From a virus: a stretch of 21,512 nucleotides of DNA. The position numbers and the translations under genes were made by a program. Every line of letters begins with the position of its first letter. Position 1 is the first letter of the stretch. The stretch is from positions 1 through 21,512 of IMG/VR virus record IMGVR_UViG_3300027659_000244; one strand, 5' to 3'. Under the pieces are notes generated by a model, which saw only the letters and a program-made list of their open reading frames with translations, was not told where the DNA came from and ran no database searches. Below, in pieces: positions 1-8,900 of this stretch.

Positions 1-2309
1 TCTATAAACTGACAAACGGAACGTGGCAGTTGATAGAGTCTTTCACGATGGGCTCTACAGCGCCTCGTGTTTTCACAGCTCTTATCCCTTCGTCGACCGT
101 AAACTTTACTCGCTCAGTCACTTCATCGACCGGCACTCTTACACTCGGCGGTGCTGTCGGAGCTACGCCTTCTGCGCTCGTTGTGATGGATGGAACATCG
201 CAACCGTGGATTATCTTTCCCGACGGCAGTTCTCGCGTGACAGGCACATACGTATCTTGGTCTATAGCCGTTCCTGAGTATGTTCCCATTGCAAACTTTC
301 CGATGTTCTATAACGGCGTTCTTTACGCTGTTGCGGCGGAAACTCTCACGCCCAACGAATTCACGAAGCGCAATCAGATCGTGCGCTCAGTTACTGGAGC
401 GCCCTTAAACTTTGTTGTCGCAGTCACGCCCACCGGCGACAAGACCTCAGCAAACGAAGCAGAGGGCGGAGCGTTGGCGATGGCTACGAACGTCGACTAT
501 AACAACGTAACGTGTCTTGCGCCGCTGAATGCCAATGACGGAGGCTTCTTTGTCGGCACTCAGAACTCATCTTTCTTAGTCTATCCAGACTATAACAATC
601 TGATCTATGCGGAACCTACATTCCGCAATCAGAGCATTACTTCGATTGGGCCGCTAAATCCTGATTCTGTTGTGGACGTGCTAGGGGATGTGGCATTTGT
701 TCATGACACTGGAATCAGGAGTTTTAACGGGATCACGCAGTTCCGGTTTGAGGGTCGGAATGCGCCTTTTAGCGGTCCAATCAATTCGCTTATTGACGGC
801 ATCACGCAGACGAGTGCGGCCACAGGCACACACGATAACTATGCGCTGTTCGCAGTCACGACGATCTATGGCAACGGCATTCTGTGGTATGATATGCTGC
901 TCCAGAAGTTCGTCTCTCTCGATATTTATCCAGGCATCGGAACCATACTCAAGTTCGCTTCTACGTTAGATAACGGTACGCGAGATACTTACTTCATGAC
1001 GGCGACCGGGGTTTATCGTTTGTTTGGATCTGAACAGAAAGCAACCGTTACGTTATATGGATCTGAGGTTGTACCGGCTGATGACTACAAGAGTGTTAAG
1101 ATGCAGCTGTTGCGGCTGGGCTTTAACGGTGTAGCTGCTGGCGGAACAGTAGAAGCTTCGTTGTATGTTAATGGACAATACTGTAACCGCAAAGTCGTAA
1201 CGATTAATCCGCTGCCGTTTAACTCTAAGTCGTCTGTAAGCATTCCTTATAACGGAGGTTTGACTGATGGTGTGTTTGCGACCGCTGAGATTAACTTTAT
1301 GGACATTGCGCCTGAAGGTGATCGCGTGGGCGTGATGATTCGGTTTGACACGGATGGCTTGTTGATTTCTGCAAGTGCTGAAGTGCAGCAGGCTGGCGTG
1401 TGGCCTAAGGTTAATCCGTTCGGCATCATCGGATCTATCTCCTATGAGACCTTTGCGATCATAGGCAATGATGGTGTTCCTGATATCGTCGGTGGCGTTA
1501 CGTCGCCCACCTTTACCTTGACTGAGGTGTCGCAACGTAAAGCCGTCAACGCTAAGATCCGCGCTATCAATGGCCTGACGAAGGTTATCGGCACGGGCAA
1601 TCACAACTACGGACTGCCTTATGTGGGCTATGAAGCAGGCACCGCTGCGGCATTGGCTCAAACCATTACGCCGTTCTGGGATGCTATTAGAGATAAGCTA
1701 TTGTTTGTGCCCGGTCAGTTTGATAATGAGACTGCCGCAGCGAGTCCGTTGTTTAACTATCAACAACACGTACGTTACTTCCAATACACGTCTGACTATG
1801 TTGATATCTTTCTGATCAATACTGGTCTTGATACTGTATTGGCGCAGACTGAAATTGATAATGCTTTTACGCCGCCTAACACGATCGCAGATAGCGTTCA
1901 GTTCCAGTGGCTCAAGAATGCCTTAGCTAACAGCACAAAGAAACACAAATGGGTTGTCGTGCATCAACCGCCTTTTACTAGTGGCGATGACTTCTATAGC
2001 GCTACGAATACTAATGGCGCATTGGCCTTTATCCAAGCTGTGCCCTTTAAAGACTGGGGCGCAACTGCTCTCTTGGCTGGATGTTCTGCTCTGGTTGAAC
2101 GCCTTAACTGGAATGGGCTTCCCGTTCTTATCAGCGGTGCTGGCGGCAAGGCTCTTACTACCGTCCATAATCCTCCCATTCCTCAATCAAGCTTTGCGTC
2201 GGCCGCTCAAGGAGCCTATTGGGAAGCCGCAGTGAGCAAGCTCTCTGTGGAGTTTGTTTGCAAAACATCAACTGGCTCAATTCTGGATAGATATTTTCAA
2301 CCAGTATGA
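1..2309 (+). CDS. Tail nozzle/stabilisation-like protein with degenerate metallophosphoesterase C-terminal domain (5' partial)
   Basis: The reading frame is open to the left edge; the first complete codon is at base 3, so the true start lies outside the window. The first two thirds are beta-rich. They carry stretches such as RNQIVRSVTGAPLNF and a later FVHDTGIRSFNG segment, typical of phage nozzle/stabilisation proteins (T7 gp12 or P22 gp10 type), which close the tail tube below the head. This assignment rests on sequence style and on the T7-like order of the following genes. From about base 1420 to 2260 the protein follows the order of a purple-acid-phosphatase-like metallophosphoesterase: FAIIGNDG, GTGNHNYG, VPGQFDNE, VVVHQPPFTSG, then AGCSALVER and SGAGG. 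At most positions where metal-binding His, Asp or Asn residues are expected, other residues stand. The domain therefore looks structural rather than catalytic. It ends with ATGA overlap into the next gene. Confidence 0.75.
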   Translation, partial: YKLTNGTWQLIESFTMGSTAPRVFTALIPSSTVNFTRSVTSSTGTLTLGGAVGATPSALVVMDGTSQPWIIFPDGSSRVTGTYVSWSIAVPEYVPIANFPMFYNGVLYAVAAETLTPNEFTKRNQIVRSVTGAPLNFVVAVTPTGDKTSANEAEGGALAMATNVDYNNVTCLAPLNANDGGFFVGTQNSSFLVYPDYNNLIYAEPTFRNQSITSIGPLNPDSVVDVLGDVAFVHDTGIRSFNGITQFRFEGRNAPFSGPINSLIDGITQTSAATGTHDNYALFAVTTIYGNGILWYDMLLQKFVSLDIYPGIGTILKFASTLDNGTRDTYFMTATGVYRLFGSEQKATVTLYGSEVVPADDYKSVKMQLLRLGFNGVAAGGTVEASLYVNGQYCNRKVVTINPLPFNSKSSVSIPYNGGLTDGVFATAEINFMDIAPEGDRVGVMIRFDTDGLLISASAEVQQAGVWPKVNPFGIIGSISYETFAIIGNDGVPDIVGGVTSPTFTLTEVSQRKAVNAKIRAINGLTKVIGTGNHNYGLPYVGYEAGTAAALAQTITPFWDAIRDKLLFVPGQFDNETAAASPLFNYQQHVRYFQYTSDYVDIFLINTGLDTVLAQTEIDNAFTPPNTIADSVQFQWLKNALANSTKKHKWVVVHQPPFTSGDDFYSATNTNGALAFIQAVPFKDWGATALLAGCSALVERLNWNGLPVLISGAGGKALTTVHNPPIPQSSFASAAQGAYWEAAVSKLSVEFVCKTSTGSILDRYFQPV

Positions 2310-2668
2310 GCGCACATATCAATGCCATAAAGCTATTCGACTGGGTGCTTAATCATCCCGGCCGCAAGGCTGCGTTCGGAGATTCTCCTGACATTGATAT
2401 CGTGATGCACTGTGACCGTATCTTGCAGGGTAAAGATAACGAACTCTTTGTCATAGAGAAAGAGACTGAGACTCCTTTGATCGCGTTATGGTGCGAGCTA
2501 GATCACGATCGAAAGAACATTCACATCTTAACTATCCTTGGCGATCGCGGTTCCTTAAGAGAAGCTGTGAACGCATGGACTGATCTTTATCCTGACTGGT
2601 CGGTGAGTGGTGCGCGGCGTAAGAGTAAGCAAAACGTACAGTATAAACTTTCTGAATTTAGCAAATAA
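2306..2668 (+). CDS. Small virion-operon protein in T7 gp13 position, possibly acetyltransferase-like
   Basis: A 120-residue protein whose ATG overlaps the stop of the tail protein (ATGA), so the two are probably translationally coupled. It has no signal peptide or membrane segment. The middle is beta-rich (LFVIEKETETPLIALWCEL), followed by a helix and a C-terminal strand (GARRKSKQNVQYKL). This layout resembles the short GNAT-like proteins found between the gp12-like and gp14-like genes of some T7-type phages. I see no clear acetyl-CoA binding loop, so enzymatic activity is not claimed. Order in the operon suggests a role in internal-core or tail assembly, but that is inference. Confidence 0.6.
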   Translation: MSAHINAIKLFDWVLNHPGRKAAFGDSPDIDIVMHCDRILQGKDNELFVIEKETETPLIALWCELDHDRKNIHILTILGDRGSLREAVNAWTDLYPDWSVSGARRKSKQNVQYKLSEFSK

Positions 2669-3975
2669 TGAACACATTTGAGATCAATCTCTCTATAGTT
2701 CTCGGCCACACGTTGGTCTGGGAATCTACGCGGCTGGAAGTTGACAATGGAATTCCTAGTGGATTCTTTGTTAATGGGTCGCCAGCTATTCCGAACACCT
2801 CGGAGTCGATGGAATCTGTGATGAAGGCTTATCGGGATAATCTTATTCCGATGATTCAGAATCAAGTGCAAGCCGCTCAACAGTATGAACCTGCTATGCA
2901 GAGGCTGCGGGCTGAGATATCGCCCAAAGATCAACAGCTTAATGCTGATCTCTATCGGCAGTTCGGGCCGCAGTTTGCAAAGACTGGCTCTGACATAGCG
3001 CGACAGAATGCACAGGCTCAAGCCGAGACCGATCTCGGTATCGTGAGCGGCACCGGCCGTGACCTCGTTCGTGAGGCAATGCGCACGCAGAAGGAAGCTG
3101 ATCCTGAAGCTTATCGTGCGCGTGAGTTGGCGTTGCAGAATCTCGAACAGCTTCAGGGATCTTTGACTGATCCCAACGCTGGCTTGAGCGGGGCTGAGCG
3201 GGCTGAGATTGATCGCTCGATGGCGCGTGAGAACTATGCGCGTGGCACTGGCGCTACGCCGACGGCGACTTCGACCGTGGCTAATGCGCTGGCGTTCGGT
3301 GGCGCAGGTGAGGCTCGAAAGCAGCAGCGTCAGAGTGCGATTGCTAATGCAGCTCAGCTTGCGACGGGCGCAGTGCAGCCTCTGTCGTCTAAGATCGACA
3401 CGTTCCAGCTTACGACTGGTCGCCCTTCGATCAATCAAGGCGAGGCTCGGACGGGCGGCGCGTCGCAGGTTGGGCAGGAGTCTAACGCGATGGGCATGAA
3501 CTTGTTCGGCAATGCGAGTCAGATGCGTCAGCAAGAGAATCAACTTAATGCATCGCGCAAGACTGGGCTTGATCAGTTCTCGCAGGTAATGGGTTCGCTG
3601 CCGTCTTGCTGCTGGACCTTTGCAGAGGCTTACTACGGCTGGGAGAATATCCCTGACGCGGTTAAGGTGTCGCGTGACTTGCACTATACGCCTCAGATTC
3701 GTGAAGGCTATCGCATAATGAGCCGCTTTCTGGTGCCTCGTATGAGGGCTTCGAAAGGCTGGCGCGCTGTAGTCAATGTGCTTCTTATCAAGCCGATGAC
3801 TTCTCATGCTGAGTGGTATGTCAACGGCAAAGGATTAGGATGGATGTTCAGTCCCCTACAAAAAACCTATCTCGCTTTGTGGGAATACTACGGCGAACAA
3901 GCTGGCGTGCCTGCCGAGGTGTTCAACTTAAGGTTGGCAGCTGGGCCTTGGAACTCTGGCATTTACCCGCGCTGA
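2668..3975 (+). CDS. Internal virion protein (gp14-like position) with C-terminal CCWxFxEA domain
   Basis: A 435-residue protein starting at an ATG that shares a base with the previous stop (TAATG). Residues about 45-300 are rich in Ala, Gln, Arg and Glu, are mostly helical and lack hydrophobic membrane stretches. This is the composition of internal core proteins that occupy this position in T7-like phages. Residues about 313-410 form a distinct compact domain beginning SCCWTFAEAYYG, followed by an RD pair, GYRIMSRFLVPRM, a KPM segment and an aromatic-rich tail. I recall domains of this pattern (Cys-Cys, F-x-E-A, RD, GY, LVPxM) at the ends of many phage structural proteins, without a known function. 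The sudden change of style suggests a modular C-terminal domain. The frame stops at 3975 while a different frame looks coding just downstream. Confidence 0.7.
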   Translation: MNTFEINLSIVLGHTLVWESTRLEVDNGIPSGFFVNGSPAIPNTSESMESVMKAYRDNLIPMIQNQVQAAQQYEPAMQRLRAEISPKDQQLNADLYRQFGPQFAKTGSDIARQNAQAQAETDLGIVSGTGRDLVREAMRTQKEADPEAYRARELALQNLEQLQGSLTDPNAGLSGAERAEIDRSMARENYARGTGATPTATSTVANALAFGGAGEARKQQRQSAIANAAQLATGAVQPLSSKIDTFQLTTGRPSINQGEARTGGASQVGQESNAMGMNLFGNASQMRQQENQLNASRKTGLDQFSQVMGSLPSCCWTFAEAYYGWENIPDAVKVSRDLHYTPQIREGYRIMSRFLVPRMRASKGWRAVVNVLLIKPMTSHAEWYVNGKGLGWMFSPLQKTYLALWEYYGEQAGVPAEVFNLRLAAGPWNSGIYPR

Positions 3976-4211
3976 CTTACGTTCCGCCGCATCATCACGA
4001 TTTTGATGGTAAGTTCTTTAAGCTCTTCGGAAAAGGGACGATCAATAAAGGTCACATCACAAAGATGTGGCCTTTCTTTGATTTCCGCGTTTACAATATC
4101 CGCAAGGGCGAAAGACACTGGCTTCAAAACGACAACCTTCCGTTAATCTTCGTCAACATTCAAAAACATACTGGCGCTGTATCGAGTGCTGGTGAGAACT
4201 TTGTAGAATAA
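3948..4211 (+). CDS. Small hypothetical protein with uncertain start, or frameshifted extension of the preceding gene
   Basis: From about 3960 to the TAA at 4211 the third frame reads as plausible protein (for example DFDGKFFKLFGKG and NDNLPLIFVNIQKHTG). Its codon choice resembles the neighbours, and it ends five bases before the next ATG. The same frame is open back to an ATG at 3813, but that stretch overlaps the well-supported end of the previous gene and reads as a shadow, being rich in Arg, Trp and Cys. A TTG at 3948 is a possible start, giving 87 residues; a -1 shift from the previous gene is another way to express it. No family is recognised. A near-perfect hairpin (4047-4075) lies inside it, so a non-coding spacer with a terminator is the competing reading. 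Confidence 0.4.
   Translation: MELWHLPALTYVPPHHHDFDGKFFKLFGKGTINKGHITKMWPFFDFRVYNIRKGERHWLQNDNLPLIFVNIQKHTGAVSSAGENFVE
4047..4075 (+). terminator. Terminator-like hairpin inside or between virion genes
   Basis: AAAGGTCACATC (4047-4058) pairs with GATGTGGCCTTT (4064-4075) over 12 positions. One G-T wobble is included and the loop is five bases. A moderately T-rich stretch (CTTTGATTT) follows. It could attenuate transcription between the gp14-like gene and the coiled-coil gene. It also lies inside an apparently coding stretch, which weakens the terminator reading. Confidence 0.4.
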
Positions 4212-4216
4212 ATATT

Positions 4217-5899
4217 ATGGCAACTCAATCTACGCGACGCAGTGCAGCTAATCCATATGTGACTGGAGGACCTTCTAGGTATCTTCGAACAAAAGGTGGG
4301 ACTTCGTCTATACCAGTCTATGGTCGTACTGGACCCACGATAGATCCTTCTCCGCTTATGGGTAAGACTGCACCTAAAGGTGGCAGCGGTGGTTTAGAAT
4401 CGCGTCAAATCCCTGCAGCCATTCAAGAGGCTGGCCCTGAAGCCATGTCTATTACAGACGGCGAGGCTTCTACTCAGCCGCAGATGATCACAGAGACCCA
4501 ACAGCCTATCGAGAATCGTGGCGGCTCTGCTCGCTATATGATTCAAGGTGGCGGGCCGCGGATTGATCTTAGCTTTCTTGTGCCTGAGCGGGCGAATAAA
4601 GAGTTTGATCCGAGCAAGGCTATTGGCGGAGAGAATCTGCCGTTTCAGGAATCTAAAGGCGTGGGCGGTTTCTTTCGTCGGATGCTCGGCGATGAGTCTA
4701 ATCAACAGAACATTGCAGCGCAGCAAGCACAGGGCGCTGAGTGGCGTGCGGATGCTAAGGCGGAAAAAGAACGACAGGCAAAAAAAGAAGATCTGGCTGA
4801 TGAGATTCGTTTGCGCATGGAGTCTGATCGCACATTAAAGAAAGAAGATCGTGAGTTCACTGCGGAGCAGAATAAAGCAATGCGTGAGTTTACTGGCTCT
4901 CAGAATAATCTTGACCGCACGCTTCGTCAGGGTGAAAGTCAGGCTGATCGTGATACGCGTGTTGCTTTGGCTGAGAAGGAGAATAACGCTTCATGGCGCC
5001 GCTTGGAAACCGAGCTTGGTTTCCGTAAAGGCGAGAGTGCGGCTGATCGAGCGTTTCGCTCTAGCGAAGGTGCAGCAGATAGAGCTTTTCGCACTGGAGA
5101 ATCACAAGCTGATCGTGCTGCGCGCTTATCTGAAGGTGAAGCTAATCGTGCGCTTACCGCTGCGCATTATAACTTAGTTCGAGAAGATAATGCAGCTGAT
5201 AGGGGTTTGCGTGCGAATGAAGGAGCTGCTAATCGAGCACTTACGGCCGCCCAGCAAAACTTGGTACGCGAAGATAATGAAGCCAATCGAACATTGCGGG
5301 CTAATGAAGGCGCAGCTGGTAGAGCTATTGACGAAGCGCGTCTTGGTTTGCAGCGTGATGGTCAGGCTGGTGATCAGGCTTATCGAGCTGGTGAAGTTCA
5401 ATATCGTCGGCGAGCTAATGTTGAGCGTCTAGGTGACAATGTATATCAGAATGAGAAGGGTGAGATTTTTGAACATACTCCTGGAATGCCGGGCTTTGGA
5501 AAAAATAAGGGAACGCCTGGAGGATTTCGTAGGCTTACTATGCCGGGCGCAATGGCTCCTAAAGATGGTGGCGGCGGTCAGGTTGATCGCGGTACAGGTG
5601 CTACGTTAGGCGGTGGTGTTTTACCTCCCGGTGGCGGTGTTGGAATGGGCGGTCCATTGCCTGCAACTGCGCCTGAAAATACCGCTATCGTTCCTCGCTT
5701 TATGCGTGGTGCTGGAGAAGTTGTTGGTGAAGGTGTTCAATCCTTTATGGATCCTCTGCGTAGTGGTGCAACGGGCCTTAATCAGCTATTGTTTAATTCT
5801 GGCGCACAACAAGATCCTGAAATGCTCAAGCGCATGGAAGAACGCACGCGTAGAAATCCCCTGCGTAATCCAAGCATTGCTATTCCGATGGGCTATTAA
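4217..5899 (+). CDS. Putative internal virion protein with 11/18-residue coiled-coil repeats
   Basis: A 560-residue protein in the T7 gp15 position. Residues 1-150 are low-complexity and rich in Gly, Pro and Ser. Residues about 165-230 are charged helix. Residues about 230-395 are tandem units of the type (A/Q/E)A(D/N)RAFRxxEG, 11 residues long, interspersed with 18-residue units such as the one holding NRALTAAQQNLVREDN. Hendecads and 11+7 units are a known signature of long, weakly twisted coiled coils. Residues 440-485 are Gly-rich linker, and the end is a short amphipathic segment. The design suggests an elongated rod or trimeric stalk, packaged internally or attached to the tail. No enzymatic motif is present. 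Start: ATG six bases after the preceding stop; the upstream AATAAATATT is A/T-rich with no Shine-Dalgarno sequence. Confidence 0.65.
   Translation: MATQSTRRSAANPYVTGGPSRYLRTKGGTSSIPVYGRTGPTIDPSPLMGKTAPKGGSGGLESRQIPAAIQEAGPEAMSITDGEASTQPQMITETQQPIENRGGSARYMIQGGGPRIDLSFLVPERANKEFDPSKAIGGENLPFQESKGVGGFFRRMLGDESNQQNIAAQQAQGAEWRADAKAEKERQAKKEDLADEIRLRMESDRTLKKEDREFTAEQNKAMREFTGSQNNLDRTLRQGESQADRDTRVALAEKENNASWRRLETELGFRKGESAADRAFRSSEGAADRAFRTGESQADRAARLSEGEANRALTAAHYNLVREDNAADRGLRANEGAANRALTAAQQNLVREDNEANRTLRANEGAAGRAIDEARLGLQRDGQAGDQAYRAGEVQYRRRANVERLGDNVYQNEKGEIFEHTPGMPGFGKNKGTPGGFRRLTMPGAMAPKDGGGGQVDRGTGATLGGGVLPPGGGVGMGGPLPATAPENTAIVPRFMRGAGEVVGEGVQSFMDPLRSGATGLNQLLFNSGAQQDPEMLKRMEERTRRNPLRNPSIAIPMGY
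4904..5401 (+). repeat. Coding repeats: 11- and 18-residue units
   Basis: This stretch encodes residues about 230-395 of the coiled-coil protein. Successive units keep an Ala-Asp/Asn-Arg core (AADRAFRSSEG, AADRAFRTGES, QADRAARLSEG, AADRGLRANEG, AANRALTAAQQ). Eleven-residue units and 18-residue units alternate in the second half, giving a higher-order period of 29 residues (87 bases). The DNA copies have diverged at synonymous positions, so the repeat is conserved at protein level rather than recently duplicated. Confidence 0.8.
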
Positions 5900-5910
5900 C
5901 TCATAAGGTC

Positions 5911-8900
5911 ATGACACAAGAACAATATAAATGGCTTCAAGATAACGGCTACGATCCGACTGTTTATGACGTGGATGATCAAGGTAATATATTTGATAAT
6001 CCTATCAATCAGCCTCAGCAGAAAGAAGTAATGTCTCCGCTTCGCGCGGGGCTTACTTCGTTTGCTGGTAACCTGTTGCCTAGTGCGGCAGGTCTTTACG
6101 CTGGCGCACAGACTGGCGCGCTCGGTGGCTCGATGTTTGGTTTGCCCGGCACTGTAATTGGCGGCATCGGCGGTGGTCTTCTTGGCGGCTATGGCGCGGG
6201 CAAATTGCAAGAGGCTGCGTTAGAAGAGTTTGCGCCTTCTGCGATTGAGGAGATGTCTCGTGCACAGACTGATCAGCCTGTCGCTTCTTATCTTGGTGGC
6301 TTTGCACCTAATGCGCTAGCGATGCGTCCTTCGTTTGGAGGTATCAAAGGACTTGCTGCGCCTGCGATGGGTATGTCTAAACAGGCAACGCGTGCAGCAT
6401 TTGCTCCGGCGGTAGCTAACGTGGGTGTTAATGTGGCTGGCTCTACAGCGGGTCAGCTTCTTGATATGTCACAGGGCGGAGAGTTCTCTGTGCCTCGATT
6501 CGCAGCGGACGTTGCACTTGGAAGTCTCTTCGCTGATCCTACTAAGCTTGGACGTAAGTTTGGATTGACACCTTTGAAGCCTGACGTTGCTGCGCCCGAG
6601 CAAGCAATGGATCTTGGTGCGATTCGCAAAGATGCTGCTGCTGTTGAAGGAATGACTCCTAGTGAGGTTGAGATGTTTAAAACTCGCCCCGAGATGGAAT
6701 GGTGGAAGCAACCTGAAGCTGCGCGCATTAACGATATTGAAAAAATAGCAAAGGATATCAAGCAACGTATGCCTAAGGGTATGGCTGCTGAGTTGGCAGG
6801 CTTGCCTGAGGTTTATGAGGTCATTCAGGATCCTAAGAAGTTTCCAGATTTTCTTGCAAACTCTTTAAAGACGGCTCTCGATGCAGCTCATGAACGTGGT
6901 GTGCAGAATAAGTTCTTGAGTCCTGAAGAGCGTGCTGACATTGCTCGGATGGATGAAAGCAAAAGTGCGTTGGCTGTGCAGAAAGGTACGCCTGAGTATC
7001 GTGGCGAACAGATGGGTGCCTTGCGTGAGCGTGCAGGAGCCTTTACGCCTGAAGGCGGTAGTCGTGTGGCTCCTGAAAGCTGGACTCCTGAAGTCGCCAG
7101 ACCTACTCGTGCAGCCGTCACAACCGAAGAGATCCTTGGGCGTCCGTCTGAAGCGGCTAAGCCTGTTGATGAAGGTGTAACTCTACAAGAAGCTCTCAAG
7201 CCTACGCCTGAAGAAGTGGCGAAAGCTGAGAAGATACAAGCAGACAATGCTCGTGTTGAAGCTGAACAGAATGCGGCTGAGATTAGGAAGATGCAGGATC
7301 TTGATGCCGCACAGGCGTTAAATGATGAGGCCTCTGCGCGGTTGCAGAGTTTACAGTCACGTCAGGCTGAGTTGCTGAAGCTGGCTGAGCGCGCACCGTC
7401 TGTCGTTCGCAAGGGCGTTAGAGAACAAGGCGCACCAGACATTGCTCAAGCCAAGCAAGAACTCGCTGACGCGCGGGCTATTGCTGATGATCTATACTCG
7501 CGCTTGCAACGTGCGGGTGGCGAAGGCTTGCTCAATCAGGCTGACCTTGATGCAGCTACAAAGCTTGCGGCTCAACGCGGCTTGAGGATCGTACCTGCCA
7601 CGCCCGAGCAACAAGCTAAAGGTATTCGCGGCGCATACGTCGTCAATGAAAATGGTGAGCGCGTTATCTACATCAATCCTTTGGCGGCCACAGCCGACAC
7701 TGCGATCCACGAAATTGGTCACGATGTGTTTAAGACATCTCCCAATGAACGGATGAGTCGTTCGCTGATGGATACTGCTGAGGGTTCTGAAGCGTACAAG
7801 CGCGAATACGAAGCGCGTTTGGCTGAGGGTAAGAATGAACAACAGGCGAGAGACATTGCACTTGAGGAAGGTCTTGTTCAGGCGTTCGGTGAAGCTTATC
7901 CTAACGTCAAGCCGGGCGAGATTCGTCAGTGGTTTAATGCGCTGAAGTCTTCTGTAAAGAGTATGGTTGGGATGAAGCTTTCTCCTGAAGATGCGCTGGC
8001 TTGGATGCACTATGCTACGACTGAGGCTGTGCCTTGGAAGGGTGTTGCAGCGGCGAAGACTGGTGATGTTGGAGATGAGACTCGCTATCAACGCAGCGTC
8101 CTTGAAAAGATTCAGACACCTTCAGAGATGGACGCTTTGATTAAACAAGGCGGATCGTTTGAGCGCGTCGGTAGCACGATCCGTGATGCGTCTAACACTC
8201 GCGACTATAAGCAAGGTGAATGGTCAAGCAAGTATTCTCTTGCTGCTAAGTTGCAACCGGAAGATCAAGTGCGTTTGTTTAATCACTTAGCGCAGGAGTT
8301 TGATGCTGGCGTTAGGTCAAACCCGGCGGCCGAACTTAAGCCTGCCTACGATCAACTCCGTAACGAGTATCTCCCAGCAATCGTTAACGACTATAACGCG
8401 CAGGGCTTTACTGTGCGAGACACTGCGGGTCAACGTGCGCGTGGCACTAACCCGACATACATTCCGTTGCACGCTATTGCGGATGAAGTCAAGGCTATAC
8501 TTACCACAAAGCAAGGATCGCCTGAGTATACAAAGCTTGAGAATGATTTCAAGCAATGGAACACGCAGCTTCGTCAGGCCGACGGCGCTACTCTGCAAGA
8601 AGCTCAGCGCTACGCAAATGATAAGTTTGAAGAAAAGCTACGGATCACTGCGAAGACACCGGGCATCGAAAGCGGCATTCCGTTCTCTGGTGCGCGTAAG
8701 CCTGAAGGTTATCCGCTGCCGCCTACTTGGCGCAGTGATGATCTAATCGGTAACCTTGACAACTATACGAAGCGGTCGGCCACAGACTTTGCTTATCAGA
8801 AACACGTTGAGAGTTCGCCCGAGGCGATGGCTGCGTTGGGCGCGAAGACGATGGTGAATAACCAACCGATCCCGGCGAACATTCTTGCGTCTGTTACACC

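Noticed and set aside
2587-3807. Long 406-codon minus-strand frame
   Set aside because: It lies opposite the gp14-like gene and its product is very rich in Arg, Leu and His, typical of an antisense shadow of Ala/Gln-rich coding DNA.
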